From: JAVBJN01 sp031546985
GTDB taxonomy: Bacteria; Bacteroidota; Bacteroidia; Chitinophagales; Chitinophagaceae
Direction of reading: 5' to 3'
Assembly (NCBI GenBank): GCA_031546985.1
Contig: JAVBJN010000007.1
Span: 1 to 35,460 of the forward strand
DNA length: 35,460 bases
Positions 15,719 through 23,275 of this stretch are shown here, piece after piece. The notes beneath the pieces were generated by a model. That model worked only from the letters and a program-made list of their open reading frames with translations. It was not told the DNA's origin and did no database searches. Position 1 is the first letter of the stretch. The number at the start of each line of letters is the position of its first letter. The position numbers were made by a program, and so were the translations under genes.

Positions 15719-16576
15719 ATGGAATTGCTGAATGACCGTAATAAGATCATTAACCTGCTGATACTATCCGGCGGGGGCTACCTGTTCTGGCGCATGGCAG
15801 TAAAACCGCAATTAGATAAACAGCGCAGGGAACAGATACAGGAAGCGGCGCAAAGCGACCCTACTGTAGCGCAGGCCATGCAGCTTCAGGCAGCCATGAA
15901 CCCAAGCGGCCTCACCTGGTTACGCAGTACGGACGGAACAGATGAAGACAGCATCCGCAATATTGCCCGTAACATTACCGATCTAAAATCGGTTCAGACA
16001 GCCTATTTCAAGATCGCCGGGCGTTCATTGCTTGATGACTTGCGCAATGAAATGTCCACTACCGGCTACAACGGCTTTATCAACCAGATCAACCTGAACC
16101 CCAGAACGCAGAAAGTGACGGATGGAAAGGGCAATGTAAACCAGCAAGCTACTGCACCTGCGGCAAGCATCATAACGGCAGGTACATTGATCGTAGCCAA
16201 AAAGAACCTGCATTTCCGTTCCAGCCCGGACGCAAGCTATTCCGGTGGTACGAGGGATATACTGGACATAGGCAGTAACAATATACTCAATACCTATCCT
16301 GCCGGGAACTTTGTCGGTTATGCTACCGGGCGGAGTGCCTTTGATTCTAAAAACAACGTAAAATTTATTCAGGTAGCATATAAGGTCAATGGCAAACATG
16401 CCAATTGTCCTGCACTTTGGAGATTAAAGCATAAGCAGGTATTCAGTGGGTGGATCAGTGCCTCATCCGATCATACAGACAAGTTCCGGTACTATGCGGA
16501 AGTATTTGCCAGCTATCCAAAGATTCAGGCAAGCAAGGCAACGGGCTGGATGGTTCCACCCGGTACGCCCATGTAA
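15719..16576 (+). CDS. Membrane-anchored protein with annexin-like repeat, unknown function
   Basis: A 285-residue protein. A hydrophobic segment at about residues 10-26 ('IINLLILSGGGYLFWRMAV') looks like a membrane anchor rather than a cleaved signal. Around residues 75-115, 'DEDSIRNIARNITDLKSVQTAYFKIAGRSLLDDLRNEM' (pattern only) has the spacing of an annexin-type helical repeat. The C-terminal half has 'VAKKNLHFRSSPDASYSGG', reminiscent of SH3-like envelope domains, and ends 'GWMVPPGTPM'. It lies immediately after the repeats at 15622-15676, which may control it. Not recognised as a named family. Confidence 0.6.
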   Translation: MELLNDRNKIINLLILSGGGYLFWRMAVKPQLDKQRREQIQEAAQSDPTVAQAMQLQAAMNPSGLTWLRSTDGTDEDSIRNIARNITDLKSVQTAYFKIAGRSLLDDLRNEMSTTGYNGFINQINLNPRTQKVTDGKGNVNQQATAPAASIITAGTLIVAKKNLHFRSSPDASYSGGTRDILDIGSNNILNTYPAGNFVGYATGRSAFDSKNNVKFIQVAYKVNGKHANCPALWRLKHKQVFSGWISASSDHTDKFRYYAEVFASYPKIQASKATGWMVPPGTPM

Positions 16577-16617
16577 TCAAATGTAATGGTGGTTTATTGT
16601 TGTGTAAAGGAGCGTAC

Positions 16618-16833
16618 TCATTCTCTTTTCTCTTCCCTTTCCTTTTTTAGAAATGCAACAAAATCGGGATTATCACCGATGATCTCCTCAAGCTCATTCA
16701 AGCGTTCCCTTAGCTTTCTGACCGCTTCATTATTTTTACTGGTGTGTCCCAAAGCTATCAGTTTGTAATATTGCCCTGCTACTGCTTCTCTCTCTAAAAA
16801 GTCTTTGCACATCTTTTGTTGAGATTGTTCCAT
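16618..16833 (-). CDS. Small charged helical protein, unknown function
   Basis: A 71-residue protein rich in Glu, Lys and Arg, with a predicted helix around 'AVRKLRERLNELEEII' and a charged tail 'LKKEREEKRE'. It converges with the gene at 15719 (41 bp between their stops). It could be the last gene of the minus-strand operon from 19804, although an 80-bp gap separates it from its upstream neighbour. No family recognised. Confidence 0.5.
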   Translation of the reverse strand: MEQSQQKMCKDFLEREAVAGQYYKLIALGHTSKNNEAVRKLRERLNELEEIIGDNPDFVAFLKKEREEKRE

Positions 16834-16912
16834 ATCGGTTGTTTTGCTGTATCAATATTACGATTCACTTGTAAAATCTTCATGGAGTTATTTAGTGCAA
16901 TAGTGGTGTACA

Positions 16913-17236
16913 CTATGGTGCGGCTGACAGATCATAAACCCGAATGTACGGCGAATCATAAGGCTGCTCTTTCATGACCTCGTAATCTTTACCCGGTACA
17001 TTCTCAAAACCCCAGAAGTACAGCAACGGTTGCGAAGATGCTAATATATTTGCCTTCTTCAGCTTTTTCTTCAGCAGAGCGGCATAAGCTACCGTTTCTT
17101 TCATGCAACCTGAAGAGATGCCGATCTGCACATGAAGTACGGGACAATCGATTTTTTTAGGTAATGCCTTTATCTGCCTGCGTATGTCGGCAATATCCTG
17201 ACGGGTCACTTTCCGTTGGGTTACAAACTTTTTCAT
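16913..17236 (-). CDS. Small protein of unknown function
   Basis: About 107 residues from the ATG at 17236; a TTG at 17263 is the longer, weaker option. The N-terminal part 'MKKFVTQRKVTRQDIADIRRQIKALPKK' is basic and helical. The rest contains 'VLHVQIGISSGCMKETVAYAALLKKKLKKA' and 'PLLYFWGFENVPGKDYEV', suggestive of a compact alpha/beta domain. It follows the two duplicated small genes on the same strand, after a 95-bp gap. Not recognised. Confidence 0.5.
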   Translation of the reverse strand: MKKFVTQRKVTRQDIADIRRQIKALPKKIDCPVLHVQIGISSGCMKETVAYAALLKKKLKKANILASSQPLLYFWGFENVPGKDYEVMKEQPYDSPYIRVYDLSAAP

Positions 17237-17330
17237 AATGTAAGCGATTTGTGAAGTAAACAATCTTGTTAAGTATTTTCATATCGTAAAGTTCCTTAAC
17301 TTTTGCGCAATTGCATAGGGGGATAATCCC

Positions 17331-17585
17331 CTAATCTTTTATATTTTGGGCATAGGGTTCCGATATGCGGTGGGCAGTTTTCAAGGTTTGTTTGAGTTCG
17401 TTGAAAAACAGCCACATAGCTGCCCGTTCTTTGGTTGATACTTTGCGGGATGAAGTACTAAGCCATGCTTTATACAGTACTTTAATCTTCTTTTTTGATT
17501 TCCGGTACGGAAATTCAGCCATAAATTGCTCCAGTACGAAGCCCATACTTTTTCTTAGCTCTGCTTTTTCCTCGTTCTTTTTCAT
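17331..17585 (-). CDS. Small paralogous protein B of a duplicated pair
   Basis: An 84-residue basic protein. It is a clear paralogue of its upstream neighbour at 17648-17887: 'FVLEQFMAEFPYRKSKKKIKVLYKAW' aligns with 'LMLRRFLIDFPYKSSKRKIKELYAAW', and 'WLFFNELKQTLKTAHRI' with 'LIFTDQLKALLRQADKV'. The helical, basic 'PYxxSKxKIKxLYxAW' core suggests nucleic-acid or protein binding, but no named family is recognised. It lies 62 bp after the neighbour in the minus-strand operon with the HEPN gene. Confidence 0.6.
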   Translation of the reverse strand: MKKNEEKAELRKSMGFVLEQFMAEFPYRKSKKKIKVLYKAWLSTSSRKVSTKERAAMWLFFNELKQTLKTAHRISEPYAQNIKD

Positions 17586-17647
17586 AAATGGAATATTAAT
17601 TGATTATAGACCTGATTAATTCGATTCAGACAGCCAGCAGCAACCCG

Positions 17648-17887
17648 CTATTCTTTTTCTTTCAGCACCTTATCTGCCTGTCTGAGCAATGCTTTTAGCT
17701 GGTCGGTAAAGATCAGCATGTCCGTATGTTCATGCGGGGCAGCTATTGATGAGGTATTATATACCCATGCTGCGTAAAGCTCTTTGATTTTTCTTTTAGA
17801 AGATTTATAAGGAAAGTCAATCAAAAACCTTCGGAGCATGAGGGCTAAAACTTCATGCGGTGCTACTAAATCGTTTTCATTGCTCAT
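17648..17887 (-). CDS. Small paralogous protein A of a duplicated pair
   Basis: A 79-residue protein from the ATG at 17887; the longer TTG start at 17938 would run into the HEPN gene and is unlikely. It shares the 'FPYxxSKxKIKxLYxAW' core with the gene at 17331-17585, but has an acidic N-terminus ('MSNENDLVAPHE') rather than a mixed-charge one. It starts 28 bp downstream of the HEPN stop, so it is probably cotranscribed. Unknown function; a toxin-neutralising or accessory role would be a guess. Confidence 0.6.
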   Translation of the reverse strand: MSNENDLVAPHEVLALMLRRFLIDFPYKSSKRKIKELYAAWVYNTSSIAAPHEHTDMLIFTDQLKALLRQADKVLKEKE

Positions 17888-17915
17888 GATTGTGGATTGA
17901 GTGGTTAACAAATAT

Positions 17916-18797
17916 TTATTCGGCAAGTGCCGCCTCAAATACGGCTTCAGTGGCTTCCAGAAACAGCTTTACCCGCCCTATTAATGTATTTGCATCTGCG
18001 GCACTGATCGTATAGTTAGCATCATAACGGGAGGATAAATAGGCATTGTCCAGTAGGCTTACCAACCGTTGTTCTTCTGTTGTATTATCAGGAAATACAT
18101 CACCCAATTGCGGAGCGCATCGCCTTGTCTGCTTCCTGAGCGAACGGATATCGTGTGTTTTCTTCCCGTACCCGTTCAGGTTCTCTAAAATCCCCCGATA
18201 GGTCAACTCCACTGCCTGATGCAGCATGAAAGCAATAATTGGAGGTGTGTATTTTTGGTTCAGGGCTAAGGCACTTTCATAAAAACACCGGGCTTTCTCC
18301 TGAAAAAATGTAAACTGGTTCCGCATTCTTTCAGTCATCTTGCCCCACATTTCCTTATCTAATGGTGGAAATACAATTGTCCCGTCATCATAGACCAGAT
18401 TTTTATCCGAAAAAAATTGGTTGTAGAAAACGTGGCCGCTTTGTAAGCCATCGGCAACGCTATGTTCCTGATGCAAGGAACAGGATATACGCTGATCCTT
18501 TAAGTGCGCCATTTCCAAAACAGGCTCCAATTCTATAAATGGTGTTCTGCATGTTTGCGGTATGACAATCAGCAGGTCGATATAGCTTACTTGCTGCGAT
18601 GCAATATCCTTATGCTCCACTTTATAAATCCTTGCAGGGGCAAGGGCTGTTACCAATAGTTCTATTAGCGGCTCCCGCTGCTCATCGGGAACAATAAAAG
18701 CATCTGTTACTATGCGGGAAATATCCGTGTGTTTGCTAATAGTTCCTGCTCCAAAATTCAGGGTGGAAATGTTGAAGTGTATATGGTAGTTGTTCAT
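17916..18797 (-). CDS. HEPN-domain protein with degenerate nucleotidyltransferase-like N-terminus
   Basis: A 293-residue protein. The C-terminal half is a HEPN domain: 'FYESALALNQKYTPPIIAFMLHQAVELTYRGILENL' followed by 'GYGKKTHDIRSLRKQTRRCAPQL' and the closing helices 'RVKLFLEATEAVFEAAL'. The N-terminal half has 'YIDLLIVIP', the strand that carries catalytic Asp residues in minimal nucleotidyltransferases, but the GSxxxG motif is not evident. HEPN proteins are commonly RNases or toxin/defence components. Its start (18797) overlaps the stop of the XRE gene by one base, so regulator and HEPN are translationally coupled, the layout of a toxin-antitoxin or defence module. Activity is inferred only. 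Confidence 0.75.
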   Translation of the reverse strand: MNNYHIHFNISTLNFGAGTISKHTDISRIVTDAFIVPDEQREPLIELLVTALAPARIYKVEHKDIASQQVSYIDLLIVIPQTCRTPFIELEPVLEMAHLKDQRISCSLHQEHSVADGLQSGHVFYNQFFSDKNLVYDDGTIVFPPLDKEMWGKMTERMRNQFTFFQEKARCFYESALALNQKYTPPIIAFMLHQAVELTYRGILENLNGYGKKTHDIRSLRKQTRRCAPQLGDVFPDNTTEEQRLVSLLDNAYLSSRYDANYTISAADANTLIGRVKLFLEATEAVFEAALAE

Positions 18798-19258
18798 TAC
18801 TTATTTATTTTATGGGTACGGGATTGAGATTTGTTTTCTAAGAGGGCAATAACGTGTTCATACAATTGTGTCAAGCCCCAAAAGTCTTCTAACAGTTCCA
18901 ATTGTTTTGTCAGGGAATCAGCAAGCTGCTCTTTAGAAATAATAAGCTCTAATACTGTAGTCACTAAGCATAATGGGGCATTAGGAGGAACGTTCTGATG
19001 CTTGGGGTCGTTAAAATTAGCTACCTGTTTTTGCAGGTAGCCAATCCGTTTTTGCACGTCAAATGACTTATTGTTTGCAGTAAAATAGAATGGTGGAAGA
19101 GAAAAATAAGTAGCAAGTGTATGTGCCAGATCCGGCGTTACCTCAAGTTTCTGCATTTCCAGTTGCTTGTACTGTGTAAGGGTCAATCCCAACACTTCTG
19201 CAAGTTCATCTTCAGGAACACCCCTTGCTTTTCGGGCAGTTACTAAAATCTTATTCAT
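18797..19258 (-). CDS. XRE-type regulator A (duplicated pair)
   Basis: A 153-residue protein with an N-terminal Cro/C1-like helix-turn-helix: 'VTARKARGVPEDELAEVLGLTLTQYKQLEMQKLEVTPDLAHTLATYF' (pattern). A C-terminal helical region of about 80 residues contains 'ISKEQLADSLTKQLELLEDFW', perhaps for dimerisation. It is a paralogue of the gene at 19373-19804, with the same arrangement and a related upstream region of equal length. Stop and the HEPN start overlap (TAATG type). Likely represses its own operon. Confidence 0.75.
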   Translation of the reverse strand: MNKILVTARKARGVPEDELAEVLGLTLTQYKQLEMQKLEVTPDLAHTLATYFSLPPFYFTANNKSFDVQKRIGYLQKQVANFNDPKHQNVPPNAPLCLVTTVLELIISKEQLADSLTKQLELLEDFWGLTQLYEHVIALLENKSQSRTHKINK

Positions 19259-19300
19259 AGCACATTATTTTATACCAAAGCACCGAAATCCACGCAGTCT

Positions 19301-19364
19301 ATAAAAATCTATGGGGGGGTATCTTAAACCACAATGCCACCTTTCTTAGCCGTATTTTAAGACA
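19301..19364 (-). repeat. Duplicated control region, copy A
   Basis: 64 bp running from ATAAAAATCTAT to TCTTAGCCGTATTTTAAGACA, 43 bp upstream of the XRE A start. A second copy of identical length and ends is at 19848-19911. The conserved ends and the fixed distance to the start suggest promoter plus operator. Confidence 0.6.
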
Positions 19365-19372
19365 AAGCAGGG

Positions 19373-19804
19373 CTACCGTTCAGCTTGGGATTTTTTCAGG
19401 CTTTCGTATAATTCCCGCAGTGCTTCCTGCTGCATTTTTGCCTCTATCAACGCATCATAGGTGGTAATCAGTTGTTGCTGCATCACTAAGACTTCCATTG
19501 TTAAGGTGGCTAATGCAATATGGGTTCCGGCAGGTATATTATCATATTTCGGGTTGTCCAGCTTTTGCTTTTCCCGTACCAGAAGATCAACATAATCCTG
19601 TGCGTTTGCCTGTTTGTTAAAGGCCATAAAATACTCACCCGGTACGCTGAAACGGTCTTCGAGCCGCGTGGCAAGCTCTGGTGTCACCTTTGCAAAGGCA
19701 CACTCCAACTCTTTATACGTAGCCTCCTCCATGCCGATCAATGCTGCCATTTTCTTAGGGGATAGTCCCTTTGTTTTTCGGATAATAAATAAGGTCTTGT
19801 TCAT
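19373..19804 (-). CDS. XRE-type regulator B (duplicated pair)
   Basis: About 143 residues from the ATG at 19804; a TTG at 19825 is a weaker option. The N-terminal helix-turn-helix 'IRKTKGLSPKKMAALIGMEEATYKELECAFAKVTPELATRL' (pattern) parallels XRE A, including 'VTPELA' versus 'VTPDLA' and 'KLDNPKYDNIPAGTHIALATL' versus 'NFNDPKHQNVPPNAPLCLVTT'. The C-terminal coiled helices 'LIEAKMQQEALRELYESLKKSQ' may mediate oligomerisation. It lies upstream of XRE A on the same strand, with its own copy of the control region. Two diverged regulators from a tandem duplication probably recognise related sites. Confidence 0.72.
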   Translation of the reverse strand: MNKTLFIIRKTKGLSPKKMAALIGMEEATYKELECAFAKVTPELATRLEDRFSVPGEYFMAFNKQANAQDYVDLLVREKQKLDNPKYDNIPAGTHIALATLTMEVLVMQQQLITTYDALIEAKMQQEALRELYESLKKSQAER

Positions 19805-19847
19805 AATTATTTTATTTATTGCCAAAGCACAACAATCAGTATGGGTT

Positions 19848-19911
19848 ATAAAAATCTATCAAGGATTTTCTTAATCCTTAATGCAGAATATCTTAGCCGT
19901 ATTTTAGGACA
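19848..19911 (-). repeat. Duplicated control region, copy B
   Basis: The second copy of the 64-bp block described at 19301-19364, 44 bp upstream of the XRE B start. It shares ATAAAAATCTAT at one end and TCTTAGCCGTATTTTA-GACA at the other; the middle has diverged. Confidence 0.6.
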
Positions 19912-19942
19912 GCCCATATATCCGTTTTTTAGTATAATTGAT

Positions 19943-19950
19943 TACATTTG
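19943..19950 (+). promoter_or_regulatory. -7 box immediately before a start codon (leaderless type)
   Basis: TACATTTG ends four bases before the ATG at 19955. Since the -7 box lies only a few bases before the transcription start in this group, the mRNA would have almost no leader. The same arrangement occurs at 20483-20490. Confidence 0.5.
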
Positions 19951-19954
19951 CAGC

Positions 19955-20353
19955 ATGACTACCGATATGCCAAATAAAATACACGAAGGACGGAACGTTA
20001 AGCGTTTCCGTGAAATGCTTGGCATGAAGCAGGATGCTTTAGCCTATGAACTCGGAGAAGACTGGACGCAAAAGAAAATATCACAATTGGAACAGAAGGA
20101 AACCATTGAGCATGACATATTGGAACAGGTTGCCAAAGTGCTGAAGGTTACGCCGGAAGCAATAAAGAATTTTAGCGAAGAAGCCGCCATTAGCTTTGTC
20201 AATAATTTTAATACTGGTAGTGTAAACCATGTCACGGGAACTGGACATAATTATTTCCCGACTTTTAACCCGATTGACAAAGTAGTAGAGTTATACGAAC
20301 GGATGCTAAAAGAAAAGGACGAGCTTATAAAACAACTAAGCGATAAGAAGTAA
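19955..20353 (+). CDS. XRE-family regulator of Bacteroidota type
   Basis: A 132-residue protein starting at the ATG at 19955; the frame is open further upstream but that part has no coding character and overlaps the control region. Helix-turn-helix: 'GRNVKRFREMLGMKQDALAYELGEDWTQKKISQLEQ' (pattern), then 'EQVAKVLKVTPEAIKNF'. The C-terminal half, with 'SFVNNFNTGSVN', 'YFPTFNPIDKVVELYERMLKEKDELIK', is characteristic of a widespread Bacteroidota regulator family. It diverges from XRE B, so the 150-bp gap holds divergent control signals. A strong terminator follows its stop. Confidence 0.85.
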   Translation: MTTDMPNKIHEGRNVKRFREMLGMKQDALAYELGEDWTQKKISQLEQKETIEHDILEQVAKVLKVTPEAIKNFSEEAAISFVNNFNTGSVNHVTGTGHNYFPTFNPIDKVVELYERMLKEKDELIKQLSDKK

Positions 20354-20374
20354 TCACAACTCAAATAGAATGGT

Positions 20375-20405
20375 AAAGGCTTGTTGCATAGTGTAACAAG
20401 CCTTT
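20375..20405 (+). terminator. Terminator after the XRE gene
   Basis: An 11-bp perfect stem AAAGGCTTGTT (20375-20385) and AACAAGCCTTT (20395-20405) with a 9-nt loop, followed by an AT-rich stretch. Confidence 0.75.
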
Positions 20406-20442
20406 ATTATGTAGTGTTGGTAGTGCATGATTGATACTTGGT

Positions 20443-20463
20443 TTACCGTTTGCGTAACGGTAA
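20443..20463. promoter_or_regulatory. Inverted repeat, candidate operator
   Basis: TTACCGTT (20443-20450), 5-bp spacer, AACGGTAA (20456-20463), a perfect 8-bp dyad 20 bp upstream of the -7 box at 20483. Its position fits repression or activation of the gene at 20495, perhaps by the XRE protein encoded just upstream. Confidence 0.5.
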
Positions 20464-20482
20464 ATGACTACTGTAAAACGAA

Positions 20483-20490
20483 TACATTTG
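20483..20490 (+). promoter_or_regulatory. -7 box immediately before a start codon (leaderless type)
   Basis: TACATTTG ends four bases before the ATG at 20495, the same spacing as at 19943-19950. No TTTG box at the usual distance, so an activator may be needed. Confidence 0.5.
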
Positions 20491-20494
20491 CCTT

Positions 20495-21346
20495 ATGCCT
20501 GAAAATGAAACAGAACAGCCCTCCCGCCTGCAATTACCGTCACTGCTTGCCCGAAGGTTTGTACAGGAATATGAATCCATACTTACTGCTTATGCACTTG
20601 TTGAGCAACTGGTGCTTACCGATCACCTGTTGTTGCTTATGGAACAGTTAGGGCATTATGCTGAAGAAAGGGACGAACAGTATTATGAAATATACCGCAA
20701 ACAGGAAGATACGTTATTGCAAAAATATGGCAGTCGTATTCAGGTTTACCGTGATAAACAGTTTTACAAATATTTCGATCTTGACCAGGTACTTGAAGAA
20801 AAGGGTATTTACACCGTAGAGCAGTATAATGTTTTAGAAAATCAGGCAGTAACGCCCGGCGAAATACGGATGTTTATTTCTATGTGCCGTAACGTTCTGT
20901 ACCAGCACCGTACTAATCTGTATTTACAGGACGCAGGCAAAGAACCGCAACAACAAATACCGCTCAATGGGGATGCAGCCGAATTAACGGCAGATGAGCC
21001 GGACAAGGAAATAACGAAAGCAAGGCAGTTGCTTACCATTTATTATTTCCTCAAAGCCTCTTTGGGTATCGAGGCAAGGGACAGCAACTCTGTAAGTGCC
21101 GTAGCCCGGTTTATTCACCTGCTGACAGGTACAAAATTCACCACCATACAGAACTCCGATATTTACAAAAAGTATCTACAGATGCCCAACTATAAAAAGG
21201 ACGGCCAGCTTATTGCTGACCTTAAATTTATCCGTCCTTATTTTGAAAACTTCGGACTGGACAGTGCGGTGAAGCTGATAGATGAAGAGCTGGCAAGGGC
21301 TATAAAGGAACTCCCTTTCGGTGAACGCGGCAAATACAACACGTAA
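20495..21346 (+). CDS. Conserved helical protein of mobile elements, unknown function
   Basis: A 283-residue, largely helical cytoplasmic protein. The N-terminal half is rich in charged and Tyr/Gln residues ('YEIYRKQEDTLLQKYGSRIQVYRDKQFYKYF'). The C-terminal part has 'SNSVSAVARFIHLLTGTKFTTIQNSDIYKKYLQMPN' and 'LIADLKFIRPYFENFGLDSAVKLIDEELARAI' (patterns). It has a faint overall likeness to RteC-type excision regulators, not strong enough to name it. It has its own leaderless-type promoter and operator-like dyad, and is followed by a very strong bidirectional terminator. Confidence 0.6.
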   Translation: MPENETEQPSRLQLPSLLARRFVQEYESILTAYALVEQLVLTDHLLLLMEQLGHYAEERDEQYYEIYRKQEDTLLQKYGSRIQVYRDKQFYKYFDLDQVLEEKGIYTVEQYNVLENQAVTPGEIRMFISMCRNVLYQHRTNLYLQDAGKEPQQQIPLNGDAAELTADEPDKEITKARQLLTIYYFLKASLGIEARDSNSVSAVARFIHLLTGTKFTTIQNSDIYKKYLQMPNYKKDGQLIADLKFIRPYFENFGLDSAVKLIDEELARAIKELPFGERGKYNT

Positions 21347-21367
21347 CCGTAGGAAGCCATTTTTTAA

Positions 21368-21415
21368 TAAAAGCATCGGGAGAAATGTTATCTAACATTT
21401 CTCCCGATGCTTTTA
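21368..21415. terminator. Bidirectional terminator between convergent genes
   Basis: A 23-bp perfect stem (21368-21390 and 21393-21415), one of the longest hairpins in the window, with A/T tracts on both sides. It lies between the gene ending at 21346 and the minus-strand gene ending at 21433. Confidence 0.9.
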
Positions 21416-21432
21416 TATTTATGAGGTATAAT

Positions 21433-21801
21433 TTAGTTTCCTTCAATACTTGCCGCAGGTATCGGTTTTGATTGATCGGGAAATACATACACGGAACGGG
21501 AAAGCCGCTCATCTAATATATCCTCTTTACGCTCCTTGCCATCCTTGCCGATAACGGTTTGCATCGGTTGCTCCGCAGGAAGGTTCCCGGCACTATCTAC
21601 ATACAGCATACGTGCTAACCGCGCATCATAAGTGCGTGCCCCATAATCAAACTCACCAGGCTGCTGCTCCTGTGCCGGTGCTGCTGCTGTAGTCTGTTCT
21701 TTTTTCAATGCAGGTTGTTTCTTCGCTTTCGCTTTATGGTCATTACCAGCAAAGGCATTTATAGCAACCAATAAAAGCAGCAGGGGAAATAGTTTTTTCA
21801 T
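21433..21801 (-). CDS. Small secreted protein with Rhs-core fragment
   Basis: A 122-residue protein from the ATG at 21801. Signal peptide about 1-18 ('LLLLLVAINAFAG'), then a Lys/Ala/Gln-rich linker. The mature part contains 'FDYGARTYDARLARMLYVD', very like the 'YDYGARFYDPxLGRFLSVDP' end of Rhs cores, but there is no Rhs repeat before it and the following 'SPY...NNPI' part is missing. It ends 'RSVYVFPDQSKPIPAASIEGN'. It may be a decayed Rhs tail or a dedicated small protein that exploits the Rhs motif. It stands alone, converging with 20495-21346. Confidence 0.65.
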   Translation of the reverse strand: MKKLFPLLLLLVAINAFAGNDHKAKAKKQPALKKEQTTAAAPAQEQQPGEFDYGARTYDARLARMLYVDSAGNLPAEQPMQTVIGKDGKERKEDILDERLSRSVYVFPDQSKPIPAASIEGN

Positions 21802-21995
21802 AGCTGAAACATTTCTCCGAAGATAGCTAAAAACACATAACAAGTTCTGCTAACCTAATGTTTTCTTTCCTCCTTTTTTGCCCCAAGCTAAAAGATAGGT
21901 ACACCTATTGGGGCAACCAACCGCCAAAAAGGCATCCATCTTGCACCTGAAATAAGGCGATAAGCCATTTTATTACAGCAAAAAACAAGAACAAG

Positions 21996-22253
21996 ATGCG
22001 AAACCATACGCCCCGTACTTATTCCCATACCGTCCCCTTAGACGTATTGCTGGATGTCCTGAAAATTTTCCTCGACAATGATATTGCCTACCATATCGAA
22101 GGTATCAATGAACGGGAAAACACGCTGCTGATACAGGTGCAGACGGACACCGGATTGTCCCGCCACCGTAAAGCGGTACAAAACCTAAAAAGTATGTTGG
22201 ATGATTACGGGCATTTCCGGTACAGTTCGGAAAATGCCAGCCAGTCCCGATAA
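21996..22253 (+). CDS. Small protein, family of three in this element (copy 1)
   Basis: An 85-residue protein with 'VPLDVLLDVLKIFLDNDIAYHIEGINERENTLLIQVQTD' (pattern). The same layout, a helix 'V(P)xxVLxDVxxxxLxxDI' followed by a beta hairpin 'xxDxEETITLEIxY', recurs in the genes at 23276 and 24375. The C-terminal tail 'RYSSENASQSR' is polar. The start is 21996; the upstream 190 bp to the divergent secreted gene holds no other gene. Family not recognised; likely a small regulatory or accessory protein. Confidence 0.6.
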   Translation: MRNHTPRTYSHTVPLDVLLDVLKIFLDNDIAYHIEGINERENTLLIQVQTDTGLSRHRKAVQNLKSMLDDYGHFRYSSENASQSR

Positions 22254-22287
22254 ACTACGATTGCTTAACGCTAAATACCATCCAACA

Positions 22288-23163
22288 ATGAAACAGACAC
22301 GCAAACCCCTGCAACGGAACTGCTACTACTGCGGCAAGCAGATGTTTTCACAACGTCGCACTAAAAAATATTGTTCCGACAACTGCAAGCAGGCTGCTTT
22401 TTATGAAAGGAATACAGAGCCGCCAAAAGAAACAGCGGGGCAAGCAGGCCGCACAACTATAAACGGCAACAATGACGAACACAATTATACAAACCAACCA
22501 GCATCCCGACACGAAGGCAGTTATTTTAGCCAGGCAAAATCTTATTACGAAGAACCCCTCCCCACACATGAGCAGGAAGCCCGGCCAACGCAAAGACACC
22601 ATACTGACATCAATAATGAGGAGGATCATTTTCCTTCCTACGATGAGGACAGGGAACCCATACCACAAACAAAAGCGTTAATCCTGAGCAGCGCAAACGA
22701 AGAACCCTATGTTTGGGTGTATTCCAAAGTCATAACGGATATTACTGAATACCTACAAGATAATTACACGGCTACCGAAATGCTGCAATTTCCCCGCAGG
22801 CATTGGTATGGTACAGATCTGGAACGGGTGCTTTGGGTATCGCTCCGGTTGCATAGCCTGATAGAAGAATTGTTACAGGCTGGACAGAAAAAACGTGTCG
22901 CTTACCAGTATTTAGTTACGATCAAAAGCAGTTTCAAGGCAATGACCAATGATATGAACTTCCGGTTCCTGCCCCGTTCCTACCCATTGTCCGGTTTTAT
23001 CAAAAACCTATATGAAAGGATACTATCGAATAGCTTTAAGGATTCCCCTGAAATCGAATTTCGTATTGGCCACAAAATGAAGGTGCAGCTTATGGCTATC
23101 CGCTATCAGTTGGCAGACCTTAGCCCCTATGTACCGATGAAAGAGCTGGATTTTGCCAAATAG
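22288..23163 (+). CDS. Zinc-finger protein of mobile elements, unknown function
   Basis: A 291-residue protein starting at the ATG at 22288; the frame is open upstream, but that part overlaps the previous gene in another frame. The N-terminal zinc-finger-like segment is 'NCYYCGKQMFSQRRTKKYCSDNCKQAAFYER', with C-x2-C and C-x4-C pairs. Then comes a long low-complexity, Glu/His/Gln-rich linker (about residues 45-150). The C-terminal domain has 'YVWVYSKVITDITEYLQDNY' and 'LERVLWVSLRLHSLIEELLQAGQKKRVAYQYL'. The layout resembles a nucleic-acid-binding accessory protein. It follows copy 1 by 34 bp. Confidence 0.65.
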   Translation: MKQTRKPLQRNCYYCGKQMFSQRRTKKYCSDNCKQAAFYERNTEPPKETAGQAGRTTINGNNDEHNYTNQPASRHEGSYFSQAKSYYEEPLPTHEQEARPTQRHHTDINNEEDHFPSYDEDREPIPQTKALILSSANEEPYVWVYSKVITDITEYLQDNYTATEMLQFPRRHWYGTDLERVLWVSLRLHSLIEELLQAGQKKRVAYQYLVTIKSSFKAMTNDMNFRFLPRSYPLSGFIKNLYERILSNSFKDSPEIEFRIGHKMKVQLMAIRYQLADLSPYVPMKELDFAK

Positions 23164-23275
23164 TTTACCAACCCATATGAGCAACATGAAATACAGAAGC
23201 CGGGAGCCACCTGATACCAGCAATAACGTCCATTCCTGTTACGTCATTAATTAACAATTAAAAATAATAATCATT

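Noticed and set aside
17319..17331. Palindrome GGGGATAATCCCC at the end of a small gene
   Set aside because: Short, with no T tract; not enough to call a terminator or operator.
20495..21346. Naming this protein RteC
   Set aside because: Only faint similarity in the C-terminal half; size and context fit, but no diagnostic motif could be confirmed.
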